28,372 bases of DNA from a virus. Under the pieces are notes generated by a model, which saw nothing but the letters and a program-made list of their open reading frames with translations, made no database searches and was not told the origin of the DNA. The stretch lies in the IMG/VR virus record IMGVR_UViG_3300025732_000205, positions 1 to 28,372 of that record; one strand, 5' to 3'. Positions 1-5,669 of this stretch are shown one piece after another; within the stretch, counting starts at the first letter, position 1; the number at the start of each line of letters is the position of its first letter. The position numbers were made by a program, and so were the translations under genes.

Positions 1-186
1 GGCGCAAGCACGGCGCTTTCAGGCGCAATGGCATTGACCACCAATGGTGGTGCTGCGCCAAGCGGTACAGGTCAATCTCCTTCAGGTCATATTGGTTTGG
101 TTGAAACTGCGCCGGGTGAAGCGTTAGTGCTGAATCTGTCCGCAGCGATTCAAGTTTCAGGGCATTTGGCTTACCAGTTGATCTGA
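1..186 (+). CDS. C-terminal fragment of a virion-like small protein (5' end outside window)
   Basis: Frame 1 is open from the first base to a TGA at 184-186, giving the last 61 residues of a protein whose start lies outside the window. The visible part is rich in Gly, Ala, Ser and Thr, runs through LSGAMALTTNGG, and ends in alternating hydrophobic residues (ALVLNLSAAIQVSGHLAYQLI, 21 residues at the C-terminus, typical of beta strands). That pattern is like the small beta-rich virion proteins of phages, and like the genes at 14625-15491 here in general character. I cannot name it. The next gene starts two bases after its stop, so it belongs to the same transcription unit. Confidence 0.55.
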   Translation, partial: GASTALSGAMALTTNGGAAPSGTGQSPSGHIGLVETAPGEALVLNLSAAIQVSGHLAYQLI

Positions 187-187
187 T

Positions 188-916
188 ATGGCGCTGCCAA
201 CAGCCAAATCTTTTTTTGGATTTCTGAAAGCCATCTTCACGGGGTATGTCCGTGGGGATGGCAATTTTCTTATTTCAGCCGGTAAAGCACTTCAGCGACT
301 TGGCCAACGGATGATTCGTTTGAGCCAGCCGGGAAAAGCTGGCTTTCAGCCCAAAGCACCAACGGTTACTCCTTATCAACCTCCCAAACAAGCAACTGGG
401 AAACCGATTCCTCCAGCTGCCCCATCTTTGCTTCCCGGGGTATTTCCAAAAAGAGTATCTGGTATTGGGCCTCAAGACAAATTTATTTATACCGATGGAA
501 TTGATGTTGCGGTCAGTTCCAGTTGGATCGCTGCAGTAAATTTTCGTCCCTTAGGTGGCCGTGCCCAAATTGTTCATCAAACATTTGGAAGAAGCAGATT
601 AGGGTCAAGCGTTGGTCAAAGAGATTACCTTTTTCAAAAAGGCGATCTTACTATGGTCGGAAAAGGAGCTAGCCGTAATAACCCAAGCGGTCGTTACACT
701 TACCCAAATGTTCCACGAAAAGTGATGAATGATATGTTGTCTGCTCCATCTAAAGGCAGATTCTACTGGTGGGGATACGGTGGAAGTAAAGCGTTGCGTT
801 CTTATAGCAATCGTGCGAAAATTGGAAAACGAATGAGGGCAACGGGTCGTTACCTGACACGCAATCCAAGAAGTCCACATCATATTAGCCGTAGCCGAGC
901 CAAGAGGTCGCATTGA
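188..916 (+). CDS. KTSC-domain protein with an Arg-rich C-terminus
   Basis: 242 residues. Residues about 106-200 match the KTSC domain pattern: VSSSWIAAVNF (first strand and turn), a strand IVHQTF, then GRYTYPNVPRKVMNDML and the signature SKGRFYW. KTSC domains are usually about 60 residues; here about 35 extra residues (Gly, Ser and basic-rich) sit between the second and third strands. The N-terminus (1-47) is amphipathic and basic, 55-90 is proline-rich, and the last 35 residues are strongly basic (Arg, Lys, Ser, His), which suggests nucleic-acid binding. The biochemical role of KTSC domains is poorly known; they are common in phages and sometimes occur next to nucleases or polymerases. The ATG at 188 follows the previous stop directly and has no good SD, so translation is probably coupled. 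Confidence 0.7.
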   Translation: MALPTAKSFFGFLKAIFTGYVRGDGNFLISAGKALQRLGQRMIRLSQPGKAGFQPKAPTVTPYQPPKQATGKPIPPAAPSLLPGVFPKRVSGIGPQDKFIYTDGIDVAVSSSWIAAVNFRPLGGRAQIVHQTFGRSRLGSSVGQRDYLFQKGDLTMVGKGASRNNPSGRYTYPNVPRKVMNDMLSAPSKGRFYWWGYGGSKALRSYSNRAKIGKRMRATGRYLTRNPRSPHHISRSRAKRSH

Positions 917-1164
917 TGTCTGAACAGCAACCTGCAAATATGCCGTATCATGCCAACCCGGATGTTGGAACAACCGATTGGTTGAACGAAGCGCATTGCG
1001 CTTATTTTGCTGGCAACTATGAACGGGCCAATGTCGCAGCGATTTTGTTTCATGCGGAATCGGTGGACGCTTTGCGCTTGTTGATAATTGAAGGCGCATT
1101 GGCAAATACCGATCAACCGCAAAATGTCAGGCCATTGACGGACGATGTCGTGAAAGGAGGTTGA
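916..1164 (+). CDS. Small unknown phage protein (82 aa)
   Basis: Not recognised. The ATG at 916 overlaps the preceding stop in TGATG, with an SD-like AAGAGGT seven bases upstream; a TTG three bases earlier is also in frame but less likely. The product is mildly acidic. Its middle (residues 18-64) is predicted by eye to be helical, with the hydrophobic run VDALRLLIIEGAL, and both ends are Asn/Pro-rich and probably disordered. There is no cysteine pair, membrane span or catalytic motif. It sits between the KTSC gene and another small gene, coupled to both, so it is a real cistron of unknown job. Confidence 0.6.
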   Translation: MSEQQPANMPYHANPDVGTTDWLNEAHCAYFAGNYERANVAAILFHAESVDALRLLIIEGALANTDQPQNVRPLTDDVVKGG

Positions 1165-1165
1165 T

Positions 1166-1390
1166 GTGGGAATTTACATCAGCGATACTTTGATGCGTCG
1201 ATATTTGAACAATTCAATGGCACGGCTTAACGAAATTGTTGAACATGGCGATGTGGATCAACAGTTGAACGCATCTACTCAATTGGCCAATATTATTCTG
1301 AATATCACTCGTCTTGAGCAAGACGAAGAAAATGATGATCGAGAATATTGGCAAAAATTTGATGAAATGGAAGACGAGGAAAACGAATGA
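1166..1390 (+). CDS. Small acidic helical protein (74 aa)
   Basis: Not recognised. The GTG start at 1166 is chosen because AAAGGAGG at 1153-1160 lies five bases upstream; the overlapping ATG at 1164 is out of frame and closes after nine codons. Residues 1-50 look like two helices (RRYLNNSMARLNEIVE and a second with ANIILNITRLEQ). The last 25 residues are almost all Asp, Glu and Asn with aromatic residues interspersed. Such acidic tails occur on small phage chaperones, DNA mimics and inhibitors, but nothing specific can be claimed. It overlaps the ParB-like gene by ATGA (1387-1390), so the two are translationally coupled. Confidence 0.6.
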   Translation: MGIYISDTLMRRYLNNSMARLNEIVEHGDVDQQLNASTQLANIILNITRLEQDEENDDREYWQKFDEMEDEENE

Positions 1391-2160
1391 AGATTCGTGA
1401 CCGAATCAAGGAATTCAAACGGGTCAAAGCGAGCGAGATTCTTCCCAACCCTAAAAACTGGAGAACGCATCCCAAAGCACAAAAAGATGCTTTGAAGGGA
1501 TTGTTGGCTGAGATTGGATTTGCCGGGGCTGTTCTTGCTCGTGAGACCCCTCAAGGCTTGATGCTGATAGACGGTCACCTACGAACTGAAACGATGGTGG
1601 ATGCCGAGATTCCCGTCCTCATTCTGGATGTAGATGAGGCAGAATCAAACAAGATTTTAGCCACATTTGATCCGATCAGCGCAATGGCTGAATCGGATGC
1701 TGCTGCATTGGACACGCTTCTTCGGGATGTTCAAACATCCAATGAGGCTGTCGCTAATATGCTGACGCAAATCGCAGAGGACGCTGGCATACTCGATGGA
1801 AAATCAGACGAGGAAATGTATTCAAGAAAAATTGAAGCGCCGATCTATGAACCAAAAAACGAAAAGCCAGCCATATCTCTTTTAGTAGACAAGACGAAAA
1901 CTAACGAGCTTGTTGCAAGTATTGAGTTTTCAGATGCTCCTCAAGAGATCAAAGATTTTCTAAAATTAGCAGCTCAAAGGCATTTGGTTTTTGATTATGA
2001 AATGATCGCAGATTTCTATGCTCATTCGAGTGCAGATGTGAAGAAGCTGATGGAGGATTCTGCACTCGTCATCATCGACATGAACAAAGCGATCGAAAAC
2101 GGATATGTCAAATTGAGCAAGGAGTTTTCAGAGTATTATGCCGAAGAAAACGAAAGATGA
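1387..2160 (+). CDS. ParB-like (ParB/Srx fold) protein with a distinct C-terminal domain
   Basis: 257 residues. Residues 14-100 follow the ParB N-terminal domain pattern: ASEILPNPKNWRTHP, a helix, GFAGAVLARET, then LIDGHLRTE (the conserved GHxR segment) and IPVLILDVDEAE. In phages such stand-alone domains occur beside DNA methyltransferases and base-modifying enzymes and are thought to act as DNA-binding or CTP/ATP-using accessory or nuclease proteins. After an Ala-rich helical linker, residues about 150-250 form a second block with KPAISLLVD, FDYEMIADFYAHS and SALVIIDMNKAI. I recall similar C-terminal blocks on phage proteins found next to the glycosyltransferase type encoded by the following gene, but this is from memory. 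The gene is coupled upstream (ATGA overlap) and overlaps the glycosyltransferase gene by 23 bases. Confidence 0.75.
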   Translation: MKIRDRIKEFKRVKASEILPNPKNWRTHPKAQKDALKGLLAEIGFAGAVLARETPQGLMLIDGHLRTETMVDAEIPVLILDVDEAESNKILATFDPISAMAESDAAALDTLLRDVQTSNEAVANMLTQIAEDAGILDGKSDEEMYSRKIEAPIYEPKNEKPAISLLVDKTKTNELVASIEFSDAPQEIKDFLKLAAQRHLVFDYEMIADFYAHSSADVKKLMEDSALVIIDMNKAIENGYVKLSKEFSEYYAEENER

Positions 2161-3025
2161 GCAGGACCGTTTCGCCGTATTTATTTTGACTCACGGTAGG
2201 CCAGACAGGGTCTACACAGAGACTACCCTTCGTCAGGCAGGGTATACCGGCGACATTTACTATATTGTTGACAATGAAGACAAGACTGTAGGCGAATACA
2301 AGACAAAGTATGGCGAATTCGTCATCGTTTTTGATAAGAAATGGTTTGCTGATCAGACAGACGAGATGGACAACTTCGACGATCGTCGAACCACGACTCA
2401 CGCAAGAAACGCAATATTCAAAATTGCAGCCGACCTTGGAATCAAATATTTCGTTCAACTGGACGATGACTACACGGCATTTCAATTCAGGACAGATTCG
2501 AGGGGCCAATACCCAAAAAATGTGTTTACGGTCAAATCGACCTTAGACAAAATATTCAATTCCATGCTGGAGTACTTCAAGTCCACCAATGCAAAATCAA
2601 TCGCCTTTTCTCAGGGTGGAGATTTCATCGGTGGAGCGGACGGGGATTTTGCAACTGTTGCAACCCTGAAACGCAAATGCATGAATTCGTTCTTTTGCTC
2701 GACTGATCGCCCGTTCAAATTCATAGGCAGGCAGAACGAGGATGTGAACACCTATGTTATTGGTGGCCATCGGGGTGATTTGTTTTTGACTGTCCCGCTG
2801 GTTTCCCTGACACAAAAGGCAACCCAGTCTAATGAAGGGGCAATCACGGACGCATACAAACAATATGGAACCTATGTCAAATCGTTCTACACAGTAATGC
2901 TTGCGCCGGGGTGCGCCAAGGTATCTATGATGCACACAACCCACAAACGCATTCACCACACGATTAATTGGAAAGCAACCGCCCCGATGATTCTCAGGGA
3001 ATCTCACGCAAGTTGGACTAAGTAG
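2138..3025 (+). CDS. Glycosyltransferase of the TET-associated (DNA base modification) type
   Basis: 295 residues, GT-A-like fold. The start FAVFILTHGRPDRV followed by IYYIVDNEDK is the nucleotide-sugar binding half, and FVQLDDDYTAF carries the acidic metal-binding motif D109-D111. The conserved-looking RRTTTHARNA helix precedes it, and GGADGDF and QNEDVNTYVIG follow in the acceptor half. This arrangement matches the TET-associated glycosyltransferase (TAGT) family, predicted to attach sugars to hydroxymethylated pyrimidines in phage DNA, with relatives in eukaryotic GREB1. No oxygenase, hydroxymethylase or DNA methyltransferase lies in the window, so its substrate base is unknown. It overlaps the ParB-like gene, and its SD is modest (GGAG at 2121-2124 is far; CAGAG is closer). 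It is followed by 116 bases without a gene. Confidence 0.72.
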   Translation: MPKKTKDEQDRFAVFILTHGRPDRVYTETTLRQAGYTGDIYYIVDNEDKTVGEYKTKYGEFVIVFDKKWFADQTDEMDNFDDRRTTTHARNAIFKIAADLGIKYFVQLDDDYTAFQFRTDSRGQYPKNVFTVKSTLDKIFNSMLEYFKSTNAKSIAFSQGGDFIGGADGDFATVATLKRKCMNSFFCSTDRPFKFIGRQNEDVNTYVIGGHRGDLFLTVPLVSLTQKATQSNEGAITDAYKQYGTYVKSFYTVMLAPGCAKVSMMHTTHKRIHHTINWKATAPMILRESHASWTK

Positions 3026-3063
3026 GTCTTTAATTTATTAAAAAAGCAAAAAAAGTGGACATT

Positions 3064-3085
3064 GGGGTTTACTCTGGTAAATCCC
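3064..3085 (+). repeat. Nine-base-pair inverted repeat (hairpin) in the intergenic regulatory region
   Basis: Bases 3064-3072 (GGGGTTTAC) pair with 3077-3085 (GTAAATCCC) across a four-base loop, with one G-T wobble. No T-run follows on the + strand, so it is not a clear terminator of the glycosyltransferase unit; the A-rich stretch upstream would give T residues only on the other strand, several bases away. It could be an operator or an mRNA processing site. Confidence 0.45.
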
Positions 3086-3095
3086 GTGTTAATAT
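3068..3095 (+). promoter_or_regulatory. Possible sigma70-type promoter for the amidoligase gene
   Basis: TTTACT at 3068-3073 and TAATAT at 3090-3095 are separated by 16 bases inside an AT-rich, gene-free stretch. Matches to the -35 and -10 consensus are only partial. The predicted transcript would start near 3102, at the edge of the inverted repeat at 3101-3120. Tentative. Confidence 0.3.
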
Positions 3096-3100
3096 GAATA

Positions 3101-3120
3101 TGTAACCAATGAAGGTTACA
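3101..3120. promoter_or_regulatory. Candidate operator: perfect 7-bp inverted repeat
   Basis: TGTAACC at 3101-3107 is repeated in inverse orientation as GGTTACA at 3114-3120, with a six-base spacer. The symmetry and position, just downstream of the possible promoter and 22 bases before the chosen amidoligase start, fit a binding site for a dimeric repressor. The XRE-type protein at 4989-5228 is a candidate partner by proximity only. I did not notice a second copy in the window. Confidence 0.4.
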
Positions 3121-3141
3121 TCAAACAAAGGACGCAGAACA

Positions 3142-4026
3142 ATGAGCAGCTCAGTCAACAACATGACCTTTGGAATTGAAATCGAGTGCTACATTCCTGA
3201 ACAAGCCCTTCATAATGCCGGGGTCCGCATCGGCGGGTATCACAATGGCCTTCAGGTCAACTGCCTGCCTCAAGGCTGGAACGCTCAACGGGATTCTTCA
3301 ATCCGTGCTCCTCTTGGCAAACAAGGAATCGAGATTGTCAGCCCGATCTTGATGGGCGCTGACGGTATCCGTCAGGTCGAATTTGTTCTACAATGGCTCA
3401 GGGATATGGGCGCTGGTTGCAACGAATCTTGTGGAATCCATGTCCATGTTGGTTCTAATGAGGAAACGGCCAAGAAACTGGTTGGTCTAGTCGCCCAGCA
3501 CGAAAAGGCCCTATTCGCTGTCAGCGGTCGCAAGGGCAAGACTCGTGCAAACAACCATTATTGCCGTGGTATCCAAAATGACTCAAATATCAAAGCTGCT
3601 TATGAGAATGGCCGACAGATTCAGGCAGCTGCACAAACCCGCTACCAGCTGCTCAACCTGACCAACCTGACCAGCGGTCGCCGTCCTGCGGTTGAGTTTC
3701 GGGCATTCGCTGCAACTTTCCGCACCGAAGTGGTTCTGGGTTATATCCGGGTCAGCATCGGCCTTGTTCAAGTTGCCCAAACGCTCAAGAAATCAGTCAA
3801 GTTCACCAGCGGTTGGCACACCCCGGCATCTTCCGGCCATGAGCATATCCGCTGCTTGATGCAGCGCCTGTGCTGGGGCTGGTCTAACAGCAAGTCAACC
3901 AAGCGAATCAAGAACGGCGCAGATTTCGGATGGATTCCTTCCTCAACCCAGACTGACCCCAAGGTTGCTCGCAAGGCAATGCTAGAAACAGCCAAGGAAT
4001 TCGATCTGGAAATGGCAGCTGTCTGA
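3142..4026 (+). CDS. Amidoligase (ATP-dependent COOH-NH2 ligase family)
   Basis: 294 residues from the chosen start. The N-terminus NMTFGIEIECYIP carries the acidic metal/ATP-binding residues of the putative amidoligase family (glutamine-synthetase/GCS2-like fold). Further family marks are the EIVSPIL strand, CGIHVHVG (the conserved HxHxG-type segment) and VEFRAF near residue 185. These enzymes join a carboxylate to an amine through an acyl phosphate; in phages they are predicted to make peptide or amide conjugates. An upstream in-frame ATG at 3109 would add 11 residues but has no SD and lies within the inverted repeat; AAAGGA about ten bases before 3142 favours the later start. The gene uses noticeably more AAC, ACC, CTG and AAG codons than most neighbours. 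A terminator-like hairpin follows it. Confidence 0.75.
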   Translation: MSSSVNNMTFGIEIECYIPEQALHNAGVRIGGYHNGLQVNCLPQGWNAQRDSSIRAPLGKQGIEIVSPILMGADGIRQVEFVLQWLRDMGAGCNESCGIHVHVGSNEETAKKLVGLVAQHEKALFAVSGRKGKTRANNHYCRGIQNDSNIKAAYENGRQIQAAAQTRYQLLNLTNLTSGRRPAVEFRAFAATFRTEVVLGYIRVSIGLVQVAQTLKKSVKFTSGWHTPASSGHEHIRCLMQRLCWGWSNSKSTKRIKNGADFGWIPSSTQTDPKVARKAMLETAKEFDLEMAAV

Positions 4027-4039
4027 TTTTGGTTCTTTC

Positions 4040-4060
4040 GGGGGAGCGTGTTGCTCCCCC
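4040..4060 (+). terminator. Terminator-like hairpin after the amidoligase gene
   Basis: GGGGGAGC at 4040-4047 pairs perfectly with GCTCCCCC at 4053-4060 around a five-base loop, 13 bases after the amidoligase stop. The tract after it is only ATTTCT, so termination may be partial. It could reduce expression of the amidotransferase gene relative to the ligase, or stabilise the 3' end of the ligase mRNA. Confidence 0.55.
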
Positions 4061-4092
4061 ATTTCTGAAGGTCGCAGTTTGGAGAATTTCAT

Positions 4093-4854
4093 ATGTGCGG
4101 AGTTTTTGGTTTTGTTTCTTCTCCTGAAAATCGGTTCGGCCCTAATGTTGATGCGATCTGCCAAATCGCACAACATAACGATGCAAGGCGTGGAGGTCAT
4201 GCTTGGGGTGTATCTTGGATTGATTCACAAAACCGCCTTAGATCACATAAACAAGCTGGAAGAATCGATCCGCTGGCGCTTGCCCATATGGTTGAGGACG
4301 CTGTCGCCTTAATCGGTCATTTACGCTTTACGACTCAGGGCAGCGAACTGATAAACGCCAACAATCATCCGCACCCATGCGATGGCGGGTGGATGGTTCA
4401 CAACGGAGTGCTGCCGGAATATTCGGAAATTCGTGATTCGTTTTTTACCGAACCGCTTTCTGAATGCGATTCCGAAATGCTGGCAATTGCGTGGACGGAT
4501 GCCCCATCCGACAACGCAACCAAGCGGGCTGAATGGATGCTCAAAACCTGCCAACCCAACCGATATTTCCCGTTGGCTGTTTTGGGTCTTTGGAAGGATC
4601 GACTCGTTGCGATCCGTCAGGGCAACCCGCTGTGTGTCTACAATAATGCGGATGGGTATTATCTCAGTTCTCTGCCCGTTCCCGGCATCAAGGGTATCGG
4701 TGAATCCAAATCCATTTCCGATGAATCGGTCACGGTTTGGAACAAAGGCAAGAACGGTTGGAAGCGATCGTTCAGCAAGATGGAAAAGCGGACGGATGTC
4801 ACTCGACCGGTTCAGCGTCAAATGTTTCAACCGTCCAAGTCTTTGCCGTGGTAA
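4093..4854 (+). CDS. Class II glutamine amidotransferase (Ntn hydrolase)
   Basis: 253 residues. It begins MCGVFGFV, so removal of Met exposes the catalytic Cys at position 2 that hydrolyses glutamine to ammonia and glutamate. Other class II landmarks follow: an Arg/Gly segment (ARRGGHAWG), IGHLRFTTQGS, NNHPHPC, the oxyanion/binding segment MVHNGVLPEY, and CDSEMLA with its acidic residue. The glutaminase domain takes up about residues 1-215; no synthase, ligase or QueC domain follows, so the ammonia must go to a partner. The amidoligase directly upstream is the obvious candidate. The start is fixed by GGAGA at 4081-4085 and by the need for Cys2. The last 56 bases overlap the minus-strand zinc-ribbon gene. 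The C-terminal 45 residues are basic and probably disordered. Confidence 0.85.
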   Translation: MCGVFGFVSSPENRFGPNVDAICQIAQHNDARRGGHAWGVSWIDSQNRLRSHKQAGRIDPLALAHMVEDAVALIGHLRFTTQGSELINANNHPHPCDGGWMVHNGVLPEYSEIRDSFFTEPLSECDSEMLAIAWTDAPSDNATKRAEWMLKTCQPNRYFPLAVLGLWKDRLVAIRQGNPLCVYNNADGYYLSSLPVPGIKGIGESKSISDESVTVWNKGKNGWKRSFSKMEKRTDVTRPVQRQMFQPSKSLPW

Positions 4855-4990
4855 AAATTTGCCCGTCAAATTCCCAAAGTTCGGTGCAGGTTGAGCATTG
4901 CAGCACCAGATAGAATTTGCCAGATTTAGTTTCAATATCCCCGGACTCAACCCCGGGGCTTCCGCATTTATCACAAATGGAGGTTGTCAT
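4799..4990 (-). CDS. Small zinc-ribbon protein (63 aa), divergent from the XRE gene
   Basis: Read on the minus strand from an ATG at 4990. The product has two CxxC knuckles, C6/C9 (SICDKCGSPG) and C32/C35 (LQCSTCTELW), separated by a beta-hairpin-like stretch, followed by a short acidic tail. That spacing is a typical zinc ribbon, as in small transcription- or nucleic-acid-binding proteins. It is the only convincing minus-strand gene in the window. Its start codon shares the palindrome CATG (4988-4991) with the XRE gene on the other strand, and its 3' end overlaps the amidotransferase gene in the opposite direction. No good SD lies upstream of 4990, and its 5' leader would lie within the XRE coding region. 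A longer N-terminus is possible but would be antisense to XRE. The protein-like pattern supports it; expression is uncertain. Confidence 0.6.
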   Translation of the reverse strand: MTTSICDKCGSPGVESGDIETKSGKFYLVLQCSTCTELWEFDGQIFTTAKTWTVETFDAEPVE

Positions 4991-5228
4991 GCCGTCGATT
5001 CCCAATCCTGTTCTTGAGCCATTGCCAGCCAGCGAAGTTAGACGCATTCGTGCCAAACTGGGTTTGTCCCAGCGTGACATGGCTAGACATTTAGGTTATC
5101 CTACTGGGCATATGATTTCCCATTGGGAATCGGGCAGAAAACCATGTGGTGGCGCATCTGCTCAAATTTTGCGTTTATACGACAGATCTAATGGCCGTGC
5201 GATGGAATGGGCGTTCATACCGGAATAA
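4989..5228 (+). CDS. XRE-type helix-turn-helix regulator (79 aa)
   Basis: 79 residues from the ATG at 4989, which has GGAGG at 4979-4983 five bases upstream; an earlier in-frame ATG at 4917 lacks this and would run antisense to the zinc-ribbon gene. Residues 14-66 form a Cro/C1-type helix-turn-helix: ASEVRRIRAKLGLSQRDMAR (helices 1-2), LGYPTGHMISHWESG (turn, recognition helix and the conserved WE.G), then a closing helix AQILRLYD. The conserved Ser-Gln and Trp-Glu pairs are intact, so DNA binding is likely. There is no effector or peptidase domain. Its position between the modification genes and the terminase suggests local control, perhaps of the divergent zinc-ribbon gene or of the 3026-3141 region. 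Confidence 0.75.
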   Translation: MPSIPNPVLEPLPASEVRRIRAKLGLSQRDMARHLGYPTGHMISHWESGRKPCGGASAQILRLYDRSNGRAMEWAFIPE

Positions 5229-5270
5229 CGCAGCACGGGCCAAATAACACACAGGAAAAGGGGGGAATGA

Positions 5271-5669
5271 ATGAATGGAGTAAAGGCAAATGCGGATCGA
5301 ATCGCACAAGCCCTGAAAGCCAGCATGGGCAACATTTCTTTGACTGCTCGATCCTTGAAATGTGAACGGGGCTGGCTGTCCAAGAAAATTCATAAGACCC
5401 CGATGCTCAAAGCCATTTTGGATGACCAGCGAGAAGGCAGCATCGACAATGCCGAATCCGCATTGAATCGGGCAGTTGTTCAAGGTGAGGGCTGGGCTGT
5501 TTGTTTTTTGCTGAAAACCATTGGCCGATCCCGTGGCTATTCTGAACGCTGGGAAATGGAGGAATTGAGGAAAGAGTTGGAGGCTTTCAAAAATGAATTG
5601 TATGGAAGAATTGATCGAACTAAGAAATCTAAAGGCAAGATACTACCAAGCGGAAAATCAAACTCCTGA
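5271..5669 (+). CDS. Terminase small subunit-like DNA-binding protein
   Basis: 132 residues. The N-terminal half has a helix-turn-helix arrangement (ADRIAQALKASMGNISLTAR, then a recognition-type helix around CERGWLSKKI). Residues 56-92, with NAESALNRAVVQGEGWAVCF and the LLKTIGRSRGYSE segment, are typical of small proteins encoded directly before the large terminase. The C-terminus is a charged helix followed by a basic Lys/Ser tail, where the large subunit would dock. The small subunit recognises the packaging site and stimulates the large subunit. The 3' end overlaps the large terminase by 77 bases. An ATG at 5267 is out of frame; AAAGGGGGG just upstream serves the ATG at 5271. Confidence 0.7.
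   Translation: MNGVKANADRIAQALKASMGNISLTARSLKCERGWLSKKIHKTPMLKAILDDQREGSIDNAESALNRAVVQGEGWAVCFLLKTIGRSRGYSERWEMEELRKELEAFKNELYGRIDRTKKSKGKILPSGKSNS

Noticed and set aside
3109-3141. Amidoligase start at ATG 3109
   Set aside because: This ATG lies in the spacer of the inverted repeat and has no SD; the family's FGIEIEC motif is close to the ATG at 3142, which has AAAGGA upstream.
4939-4960. CCGG-rich inverted repeat around CCCCGGGG
   Set aside because: Short, lies in the zinc-ribbon coding frame and has no flanking signal; likely chance.
4321-4974. Minus-strand frame opposite the amidotransferase gene
   Set aside because: It overlaps both a clear glutaminase and the better-supported zinc-ribbon frame; no motif.
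4917-4988. Longer N-terminus of the XRE protein from ATG 4917
   Set aside because: No SD; the segment is antisense to the zinc-ribbon gene, and ATG 4989 has GGAGG at ideal spacing.
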